Shown here in pieces: positions 56,535 to 64,000 of a stretch of 64,000 bases of DNA. Below the pieces are notes generated by a model. It saw only the letters and a list, made by a program, of their open reading frames with translations. It was not told the DNA's origin and searched no databases. Location of the stretch: NCBI RefSeq assembly GCF_905171775.1, contig NC_053491.1, positions 334,137,952-334,201,951 of the forward strand, read 5' to 3'. Every line of letters begins with the position of its first letter. The stretch's first letter is position 1. The position numbers were made by a program, and so were the translations under genes. The stretch is from Rana temporaria (Eukaryota; Chordata; Amphibia; Anura; Ranidae).

Positions 56535-57707
56535 ATGTCGCGCCGTGGAGGAAGACCCGGAAGAAGATCCCGAGTATCAAGCACCCCAGCACACTCCTAT
56601 ATTACCCGCTATCTCAGGGCTCAGACGGACGCGACGCTGCAGTCGCTGGAGGATACCAGGGAAAAAGGCAACAACACTAAAGATCCCTCAGAGATGGCAG
56701 CTGCAGGAAACGTTGTGAAGGGTAGACGGGACTCTATATTAGAGGTAATATCGGCTGCACCAGCGGTGACATCTATGCTGAATAAAGGTATGCCTAAGGG
56801 GGGAGATCCCCCCACTGAAGTTGTGGCAAACAGGATGGGGGAGGGGATGACATGTCTGGAGTATAGTAATAAGGTCCCACAAACCCAGGAGAATAAGGGA
56901 CAAGAGACTATATCAGATATGGAGCAGCTTAGAGCGCTTATTCAGGCACTCCCCACAAAGGAGGACATACAGACTCTAACTAAAACTATTATGAATACAC
57001 TAAGAGAGGAAATAGAAGAAGTGCGTGCTGGAGTGGAAAGGGGTGAACATAAAATAACAAACTTAGAGGTGCAAAACAGCAAATTGGAGCATAGACTGTT
57101 GAATATGGAAGGAGAGCTCATGAGACAGCATCAACAGATGGCTGCGTCACAGTTACACAGTGAGGAGGCTGAGGATAGAAGTAGACGAAATAATATCCGC
57201 ATTAAGGGGGTCTCTGAAACCTTGGAAGGCCCGGCCCTGAGAGAGGCGGCCGTGACCATATTTAATTTAATTTTGAATAGACCTGCTGATACATCAATCG
57301 AACTGGACCGGGTCCATAAAGTCCCTGCTTTTCGTCATCCGGCCCAAGGGGGCCCTAGAGACGTGGTCTGTAGAGTACACTTCTTTAGGGTAAAGGAAGA
57401 TATTATGCGGGCAGCCTGGAAGGAGGGAGTGATAAAATGGGAGGGTGGGGACATACAGGTCTATCCAGATCTTTGCAGGCTCACAAAATGGAGAAGACGT
57501 TTGTTAAAACCCCTCTTGGAGTATATTCGCCTGAAAGATGCCACGTATCGATGGGGATATCCTTTGGCAGTAATCATAAAAAAAGAAGGGCAGAACTTTA
57601 ACTTAAGGTCCCCTGCCCAACTAAAAGAATTATTTCAGTTTCTGGGTGCTGAGCCCATAGACGTCCCGAACTGGTTAGATTCACCCATAACAATGGACAG
57701 ATATTAA
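56535..57707 (+). CDS. LINE ORF1p (L1-type RNA-binding protein, Transposase_22-like)
   Basis: ORF1p of L1-group LINEs trimerises and coats the element RNA. The frame is open from 56460; I favour the ATG at 56535 (MSRRGGRPGRRSRVS, basic start), giving 390 residues; the upstream ATG at 56460 would add 25. Counting from 56460: basic, low-complexity N-terminus to about 150; heptad-rich coiled coil at about 153-235 (MEQLRALIQALPTKEDIQTL, ITNLEVQNSKLEHRLLNMEG); then DRSRRNNIRIKGVSE at 239-253, the signature start of the RRM; the C-terminal domain runs to about 400 (DLCRLTKWRRRLLKPLLEYI). No zinc knuckle seen. It ends at a TAA at 57705-57707. No frameshift seen, so it may be functional. Confidence 0.88.
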   Translation: MSRRGGRPGRRSRVSSTPAHSYITRYLRAQTDATLQSLEDTREKGNNTKDPSEMAAAGNVVKGRRDSILEVISAAPAVTSMLNKGMPKGGDPPTEVVANRMGEGMTCLEYSNKVPQTQENKGQETISDMEQLRALIQALPTKEDIQTLTKTIMNTLREEIEEVRAGVERGEHKITNLEVQNSKLEHRLLNMEGELMRQHQQMAASQLHSEEAEDRSRRNNIRIKGVSETLEGPALREAAVTIFNLILNRPADTSIELDRVHKVPAFRHPAQGGPRDVVCRVHFFRVKEDIMRAAWKEGVIKWEGGDIQVYPDLCRLTKWRRRLLKPLLEYIRLKDATYRWGYPLAVIIKKEGQNFNLRSPAQLKELFQFLGAEPIDVPNWLDSPITMDRY

Positions 57708-59718
57708 TCCAAACTGACAAAGGGGACTATCGCCATGTAGGAAATACAAGAGCAGCGTCCCCATAGAGGAAGAAGAGGAAAATGGACAGTTTTTTTTTTT
57801 TTTTTTATTTATCTGACAAATCTTTGATATCTCATCCCTTTATGGGTTTCGTATAGGTTTGTGGGGAGAGGGCCCGGACATGAATGCCTCTTGCATCGGG
57901 GGTTCTTCTTTTTTTTTCTCTTGTTTTTTTTTTTTTTTTTTTGCTGCGATTGTTTTTCTTTTTTTTGGAGGAGGGGTGGAGTGTTGGGTTAAATATACAT
58001 CGAAGGATATATAAATTAAGAGGGCTGCTTTTGAGGCGTTAGAGGTGTATAGGTAAAGCATATATATATAAGCTATACAAAGGGTGGCACAACGAATGGT
58101 GCATAGTTTTTTCTTCTTTTTTGTTTCATTTTTTTTTTTTTTTTTTGGAGCTATCTGATATATGGAGGTTATATATCATATCATGTACCAATATAAGGAA
58201 GCTATTCATATAATGTACCATATATATAAAGGAGTGACAGAGGGGTAGGAACAAATGTCTGCTTGAGAGAGATAGGAATGCTCCAACCCCCCACCCTTTT
58301 TTTTTATTATTATTTTTTTTTTTTTTAAGTAAGGGGGAAGGGAGGGGGTAGAGGGAAGGAGGAAGGAAGGGAGAGGGAGAATAAAGGTGCAGATACATTT
58401 CCCCATGGGGGAGAATAGGCAGAAGAATTAAAACGCCCTTTCTGAGGCCCAACAGAAGGGAGGGGGGAAGGGGGGGGGGGCATGAGGGGTCTCTTTTTTG
58501 CAGTGGGGTGGGAGTTTTGGGGGGGGGGTGGGGGTAGCATCTTTTTATAGGGGGGATGGATCCCTGCTTTGTTAGGGAGGGTTAAAAGGGGGGACAAAAG
58601 TGCCATTAAGGAGGGGGGGCGGTAAATAGGAAAGACGGGGTCACAAATAATGGGCACACATAGTAAAGTCATCATAGACACTAAAACTGATTGCAATCGC
58701 GGTCACAATGATAAGTGGGGTGTACTCCCACCTTTTTTTTTTTTTTTTTTTGGCTCTAAGGGGCATGAGAATAGTATCACTATATACATAATTACACGAA
58801 TACACGAATACACGAAGATGGAGGGGTAGTCACGGGGGAAAAGGTGGGGAATAGGGGGGGGAGGGAAAGGGCCAAGGAGGGCAAGAGCAGGGTGGGAAAT
58901 GGAAATAAAAGTTTAAAAGACTAGCTAACAGGGGCTGGTAAACAAGATTTCCCTTCTTTCTTCTTTCTTTCTCAAGCATACCTCCGATAACTGTCTATGA
59001 GGTTCAAGAAAGAAAATAGGGCTTGTATATGGAACAATCGAGCATAGAACAATTGAATGGAATATTGAATAATTGTATACTGTATATAGATGTTAAGGGG
59101 ATGTGTATAGAAGGTGGTATGCATAAGATGGAGGGTGCAAATAGGATAGACGTCTTCCCTCACCCTAAATATGCTAAAGAAGGAAGTCTGAATTTTTTTT
59201 TTTTTTTTTTTTTTTTTTTTGTGATATGTAGAAGTGTACTGGGTAGCTATTGGGGTCCGGGCACGGTCGGGAGGGGTGAGATATAACTTTGAGGGACTGA
59301 GGGGAGGGGAGGGGAGGGGAGGAGGGGAGGAGGGATAGCATTTTCTCTTTCTCCAGGAATCTCCTTCTCTCCCTCCCTTCTCTTGTCCTCTCTTTTTCTT
59401 TTTTCGCTGTTTTCCTTTTTTTTTTTTTTTTTTTTTGTCCAAAAGATTGGGAGATATCTCATAGTGGAGCTAGCTCCAAGGGAGAACGTCTAGAATAAAG
59501 GGGTGACTCTGAAGCGGAGGTGAAGGGACATAGGATAAAGCTAACACTAGGCCAATGCGAAACGACTAACGGGGTGCGTGCGGGAGAACGCAGGGGAGCT
59601 CTGGGCTCGCTAACCTCGCTCTCTTCTGCACATACATTCTCCCCACTAAAAACGCTTCTCCTCCAATTGGAGGTAAACCGGAAGCGTTAAATAAAGGGAT
59701 AGGGACTTTTTCTCTGGT

Positions 59719-59753
<35 letters not shown>

Positions 59754-60032
59754 CTTGTTGTTTTGTCCCTTCCGCGCCTGCGGTGGTTGGCCCCCCAATA
59801 TTAGGGGAGACACGAGAGGGGGGCGGAAGGGTAACTACTCGGGCACTTGGACGAGTGACTAGTTCTCGAGGCACGGGGGAAAGGGAGGGGTTTTTTTTTT
59901 TTTGTCTGTCTCTCTCCCCTTCTCCCCCTTGCACCGTAGTTTTTTTTTTTTTTTTTGTTTTTTTTTTTTTTTTTTTTTTTTGTATATTACTGGTTCCCTT
60001 TGTGAGGTATACCAGATTAGAAAGGCGACAAA
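57708..60032 (+). other. Inter-ORF spacer, 2,325 bp, with homopolymer and G-run tracts
   Basis: Instead of the short gap usual between L1 ORFs there are about 2.3 kb without an ORF of note. The strand alternates long T-runs (for example 57788-57806, 58125-58146, 59190-59220, 59721-59752, 59941-59980) with G-runs (58320-58380, 58455-58480, 58510-58535, 59299-59333). Several G-run clusters can form G-quadruplexes. Minus-strand frames here are low-complexity artefacts. Confidence 0.8.
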
Positions 60033-63000
60033 ATGGACATAATAAATTTCACATCATATAACGTCAAGGGCCTGAACAGCCCAGAAAAACGTACTAAATT
60101 AATGGCAGAACTCAGTAGAATCAAAGCTCAAGTAATCTTTTTACAAGAGACACATTTCAGAAGAGATAAAATTCCAAGATTGGGCAATCAAAGGTATCCG
60201 ACAGTGTACCATGGTGCCTCCCAAACATCCAAAGCGAACGGGGTGGCTATTATGTTCTCAAAACAAATGAATTGGAAAGAATCAAACGTAATTACGGACG
60301 ACGTAGGAAGGATGTTAATAGTGAAAGGAGAATTAGGGAATCAAAAAGTTACTCTGGCGAATCTGTATTTACCCAATGAGGATCCTATATCTACACTGGA
60401 AAAATACTTGGAAGTGGTACAACAAAACAAGGAAGGATTTCTAATTTTGGGGGGCGATTTTAATATAGCCCTGGATCCAGCAATAGACGTGTCAAAAGGA
60501 GTATCTCATATATCTAATACAAAATTACGTAAAGCAAGGCGTCTACTGAAAGATATACAGGTAATAGATAGCTGGAGGATAATGCATGCGTACGATAAGG
60601 ATTATAGTTTTTTTTCCGCAAAGCATAAGACATACACAAGGTTAGACTATATTTTTTTAGACCAGAACATTCTCTCTAGGCTACGAGATGCAAAAATAGG
60701 ATCTTTCACAATATCTGATCACGCGCCAACCAATTGCAGCATAGAATGGGGTGAGAGAGGCCCACGAGAATGGAACTGGAGAGTTAATGAGACACTCCTA
60801 AAAGATCCGGAATATGAGAAACAGATAGCCCAGGAACTTGATAATTTCTTCTCTACTAACGACCGGGATGAAACGCTGCCTATGAGTATATGGGAAACAC
60901 ATAAATGCTACTTGAGAGGAGTGCTTATATCATTGGGGGCACACAGAAAACGTACTCAGAGTGCTAAACTCGATAGTCTGCTGGGGGAAATCCAATCGCT
61001 GGAAACGGCACATAAGGGACTACAGTCGCACCAGATAGGAGAGAAATTGGCGAGATTGCGGGAAAAACTAAATCTTATGTTAACGGACAAAGCAAAAGCT
61101 ACACTGAATAGGTGTAAAAGAACTTATTATGAATATGGAAATAAACCCAGCAGACTATTGGCAAATGCACTCAGAGACACGAGAGTCCGTAACCAGATCG
61201 AGAAAATTAAAACACAGGGGAATGGGATGGTGAGCTCTACACAACAAATAGCGGAAGCATTTAGAGAGTATTACTCAAACTTATATAATCTAGAAAAGCA
61301 GTGTTTAAGACCAGACCTAGTGGATAGAGAAGAAGTTATCAAGGAATACTTAGCGTCCTCAGAAATGCCAAGGATACCCAAAGAAAGCGCAGAGAAGATA
61401 GACGGCCCGATTACTGTAGAAGAATTTATGGGAGCACTGGGCGCCTTAAAAGCGGGAAAGGCGCCAGGTCCCGACGGATATACACTGCGATATTATAAAA
61501 TCTTCGCGGAAAAACTGGCACCTAGGTACGTAGCGGCATTTAACTCGATCCGCGATGGACAGAGGATGCCGGCAGAAACCTTGATGGCTGAGATTGTAGT
61601 GATCCCCAAGGAAGGGAAAGATCCTGCCCAGTGCTCCAGCTATCGGCCAATATCTTTGCTGGATGTTGATTTAAAGATTCTGGCGAAGATTTTGGCCGAT
61701 AGAATACTAACATATATTCCGTTATTGATACATCCCGACCAAGTGGGGTTCACCCCGGGCAGAGAGGGTAGAGAGAACACTCAAAGGGTAATAAGTACAA
61801 TATACCTTGCCCAACAACGCCATAAGCCTGCAGTTCTGATATCCGCGGATGCAGAAAAAGCGTTCGATAGGGTGGAGTGGGGGTATTTAAAAGCAATGTT
61901 ATCACATATTGGATTGGGGAAGGGTGTACAGAACTGGGTCACAAGTTTATACTCCTGCCCATCGGCAAGAGTTAGAGTAAATGGGAAAAAATCAGACCCC
62001 TTCCCTATTCATAATGGTACCCGGCAGGGTTGTCCGCTATCCCCAATTATATTTGTTCTCTCGCTGGAGCCTTTTTTAAGAATTATAAGAGCAAATAATG
62101 ATATACGGGGTATCCGGGTAGGGGAGGTGGATTATAAGGTGGCAGCATATGCCGATGATCTACTGTTCACGTTAACATCCCCGATAACATCGCTTCCATG
62201 CTTATTAGCAGAAATAAAAAGATACGGAAAAATTTCCAATTTCAAAGTAAATTATAACAAATCAGAAGCAATGGGAGTTGAAGTGGACAGTGGATTGCGG
62301 CAACAATTAGCCAGTAATTTCCCTTTTAGATGGACGGAATCCCATGTAGAATATTTAGGGACAAAAATACCAAGAAACCTGGGCAGGCTTTATGAACTAA
62401 ATTTTCTACCCTTATTAAAACAAATAAAACTAGATCTACTGAGGTGGGATAAAGAAATTTTTTCATGGTTTGGCCGAATAAACATAGTTAAAATGAATAT
62501 TATGCCTAGACTACTCTATCTATTTCAGACTCTTCCCATAACACTCCCTAGGGGATTCTTGAAAGACTTAAGTTCTAAATTTACGAAGTTCATATGGGCA
62601 GGAAAACCGGCCAGAGTCCGGAGGAATATATTGATCTTACCTAAAGAAAAAGGAGGAGTGGGCCTACCAGACCCTATGGGGTATTACGAGGCCTCTCATC
62701 TTGCACGAGTGGTGGACTGGTGTTCACACCAGACAAACAAACCCTGGGTGAACCTGGAACAAGAAGTAAGCAATATCCCCATAGAAGGAATGGCGTGGCT
62801 GGATATGAAAAAGATATCTCAGTCTGCAAAGAAACATCCCATGATAAAGGCCACACTTAGAGTTATCAGAAGAATAGGTATGAGATCGAATCTGGTGAAG
62901 TGTATTGGACCTATGACACCCATTTTGGGAAACCCGAGCTTTGAGCCAGGTATGAGAGACCGACAGTTCAAAAACATAAGACGGAAGGGAGCCAGTAGGT

Positions 63001-63824
63001 TGATACACTTCACGAGAGAAAACCAGGTAATGCAGAGTGAAGAGTTAGAGAGGGCATATGGAGATGATTTAGACAGTTGGAGACGAAATCAACTAAGAAC
63101 GTTTCTAGGTTCCCTGAAGATTCATGAGGCAGAAATAGGAAGCCTCTCCAAATTTGAGGAAATCTGTTTAAAAAAAGAACCAATGAGACATATGTTGTCT
63201 TATATGTACAATATATTGACTGAAGTTAACGCCCCACAAGAGCTCGTCTTTATGCAGGCATGGGAAAAGGATCTGGGCATCAAGTTTACTGAGATACAGA
63301 AAAACAAGATTTTTGCATTCACACATAAGGCCTCAATTGCATCTAGGTACCAGGAGGGGGGATACAAAGTCCTGACAAGGTGGTATAGGACACCATCAAT
63401 ATTAAACCGGCTCTTCCCCAATACGTCCAAAGTCTGCTGGAGATGCCAGAAGGATGAGGGCACTTTGGTACACATATTCTGGGACTGTCGGGTGATAAGA
63501 GAATTCTGGGAGATGGTCTCGGAGACGGTCCTGGAAATCACCGGGATTGACCTGGGACACAGACCCGCGGCGTTCTTGTTACTCGACATTCCCATAGCAA
63601 TGGAAAAATATAAACAATCCTTAATACGCCATCTGATAACCGCTGCGAAGGCCTGTATACCAATCTTATGGAAAAACACCTCGTCCCCAACCAAATCACA
63701 ATGGCTATGTAGAATAAACGAGATACAGATGATGGAGAACCTCACAATGGGAATACAGGAACGAGAGGAGACCTACTGGAGGGTATGGACTCCATACAGG
63801 GAATACAGGGAGCGGAGCGGATAG
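60033..63824 (+). CDS. LINE ORF2p (AP-endonuclease, reverse transcriptase, zinc knuckle), 1,263 aa
   Basis: ORF2p nicks target DNA and copies the element RNA at the nick. Domains in order: AP-type endonuclease at about 1-236 with Asn10, Glu39 (LQETHF), GDFN at 141-144, YTRLDYIFLD at 201-210 and SDH at 228-230; reverse transcriptase from about 490 to 800 with KAGKAPGPDGY, YRPISLLDVDLKILAKIL, ADAEKAFDRVEW (Asp606), GTRQGCPLSP and AYADDLL (Asp708, Asp709); C-terminal CX2CX8HX4C knuckle at 1135-1152 (CWRCQKD...HIFWDC). All catalytic residues I know for these domains are present and no stop interrupts the frame. The start ATG at 60033 is in a good context (gcgacaaaATGG) and directly opens with DIINFTSYNVKGLN, the canonical N-terminus. 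It is the most complete retrotransposon gene in this window. Tx1 or another L1-group clade cannot be decided without a tree. Confidence 0.95.
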   Translation: MDIINFTSYNVKGLNSPEKRTKLMAELSRIKAQVIFLQETHFRRDKIPRLGNQRYPTVYHGASQTSKANGVAIMFSKQMNWKESNVITDDVGRMLIVKGELGNQKVTLANLYLPNEDPISTLEKYLEVVQQNKEGFLILGGDFNIALDPAIDVSKGVSHISNTKLRKARRLLKDIQVIDSWRIMHAYDKDYSFFSAKHKTYTRLDYIFLDQNILSRLRDAKIGSFTISDHAPTNCSIEWGERGPREWNWRVNETLLKDPEYEKQIAQELDNFFSTNDRDETLPMSIWETHKCYLRGVLISLGAHRKRTQSAKLDSLLGEIQSLETAHKGLQSHQIGEKLARLREKLNLMLTDKAKATLNRCKRTYYEYGNKPSRLLANALRDTRVRNQIEKIKTQGNGMVSSTQQIAEAFREYYSNLYNLEKQCLRPDLVDREEVIKEYLASSEMPRIPKESAEKIDGPITVEEFMGALGALKAGKAPGPDGYTLRYYKIFAEKLAPRYVAAFNSIRDGQRMPAETLMAEIVVIPKEGKDPAQCSSYRPISLLDVDLKILAKILADRILTYIPLLIHPDQVGFTPGREGRENTQRVISTIYLAQQRHKPAVLISADAEKAFDRVEWGYLKAMLSHIGLGKGVQNWVTSLYSCPSARVRVNGKKSDPFPIHNGTRQGCPLSPIIFVLSLEPFLRIIRANNDIRGIRVGEVDYKVAAYADDLLFTLTSPITSLPCLLAEIKRYGKISNFKVNYNKSEAMGVEVDSGLRQQLASNFPFRWTESHVEYLGTKIPRNLGRLYELNFLPLLKQIKLDLLRWDKEIFSWFGRINIVKMNIMPRLLYLFQTLPITLPRGFLKDLSSKFTKFIWAGKPARVRRNILILPKEKGGVGLPDPMGYYEASHLARVVDWCSHQTNKPWVNLEQEVSNIPIEGMAWLDMKKISQSAKKHPMIKATLRVIRRIGMRSNLVKCIGPMTPILGNPSFEPGMRDRQFKNIRRKGASRLIHFTRENQVMQSEELERAYGDDLDSWRRNQLRTFLGSLKIHEAEIGSLSKFEEICLKKEPMRHMLSYMYNILTEVNAPQELVFMQAWEKDLGIKFTEIQKNKIFAFTHKASIASRYQEGGYKVLTRWYRTPSILNRLFPNTSKVCWRCQKDEGTLVHIFWDCRVIREFWEMVSETVLEITGIDLGHRPAAFLLLDIPIAMEKYKQSLIRHLITAAKACIPILWKNTSSPTKSQWLCRINEIQMMENLTMGIQEREETYWRVWTPYREYRERSG

Positions 63825-64000
63825 GGGGGGAAGAGGGGAGAGACTACGGCCGATTTTTTTTTTTTTTTTTTTTGTTTTTGTTATTTTATTTTATTTTCAT
63901 TTTATTTGCGGTGGGAAGGGGGGGAGGGTGATTAATAATCTCGGAGGTACAGGACACCTCTCTGAAGATGGTATAAGAAGACCGTGCTTATATACAAGAG
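63825..64000 (+). other. Start of the LINE 3' UTR
   Basis: G-rich run, a T20-type tract at 63856-63874, and 'ttattttattttattttc', then unremarkable sequence to the window end. No polyadenylation tail reached. Confidence 0.7.

Larger units (their letters stand above)
56089..64000 (+). mobile_element. L1/Tx1-type LINE with intact ORFs (3' end outside the window)
   Basis: Order: 5' region (start undetermined, between 56089 and 56459), ORF1 (56535-57707), a 2.3-kb spacer, ORF2 (60033-63824), and the beginning of a G/T-rich 3' UTR. Both ORFs are uninterrupted. The 5' junction and TSD cannot be determined because the 3' end lies beyond 64000. Confidence 0.9.

Noticed and set aside
58125..59934. 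Several minus-strand frames of 66-156 residues in the LINE spacer
   Set aside because: Low-complexity KKKK and PPPP peptides from T-runs and G-runs; not convincing proteins.

Overview
This window looks like repeat-dominated, non-coding DNA from a vertebrate nuclear genome. An amphibian, probably a frog of the ranid type, is the best guess. The reasons are the mix of L1/Tx1-type and L2/CR1-type LINEs, DIRS tyrosine-recombinase retrotransposons, a Penelope-like element with a GIY-YIG domain, hAT elements with 8-bp duplications, many TTAA-flanked palindromic MITEs, and dispersed families of short GC-rich 'gtacacacg' and 'gggccagattc' elements. The organism is an inference from repeat content. 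No host gene is established; one possible exon (24539-24712, minus) is the only non-repeat coding candidate. There is a 100-base assembly gap at 39330-39429.

Layout. 1-5.4 kb: an antisense Gypsy-like LTR, then MITEs and a TTAA element split by a LINE 3' end with a 17-bp target-site duplication (TSD). 6.2-13.5 kb: a hAT with (TA)n hairpins, two related LTRs in opposite orientation, and a second hAT split by a Penelope-like element. 14.3-25.4 kb: TTAA MITEs, 'gtacacacg' MITEs (one holding a nested TTAA element), a DIRS 3' end, and another hAT. 26-32.9 kb: a MITE carrying two other MITEs, a CR1-like LINE carrying two hATs, and a near-perfect 391-bp palindrome. 33.3-41.6 kb: two copies of one segment, each interrupted by a different transposon so that each shows the other's empty site; between them lie an antisense L2-like LINE, an antisense DIRS element with 63-bp inverted repeats, the gap, and a Tx1-type 3' end. 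41.6-56.1 kb: further MITEs and hATs, a decayed LINE split by a solo LTR, and a minisatellite. 56.1-64.0 kb: an apparently intact L1/Tx1-type LINE with open ORF1 and ORF2; its 3' end runs off the window.

The elements do not form a pathway. What holds together is the stratigraphy. Exact TSDs, checked by eye, date insertions relative to each other (for example Penelope inside hAT, hAT inside CR1, TTAA element inside a Harbinger-like MITE). The LINE at 56-64 kb is the only element here that looks able to make its own proteins; Penelope, DIRS, CR1 and L2 copies are truncated or broken. Class names for the short non-coding families rest on terminal repeats and TSD length, not on a transposase, so they are provisional. 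In the entries, families are labelled A (ggcc/tgcc...gtacacacg ends, mostly TTA/TAA flanks), B (gggccagattc ends, 3-bp flanks), C to G and K (TTAA flanks), H, I and J.
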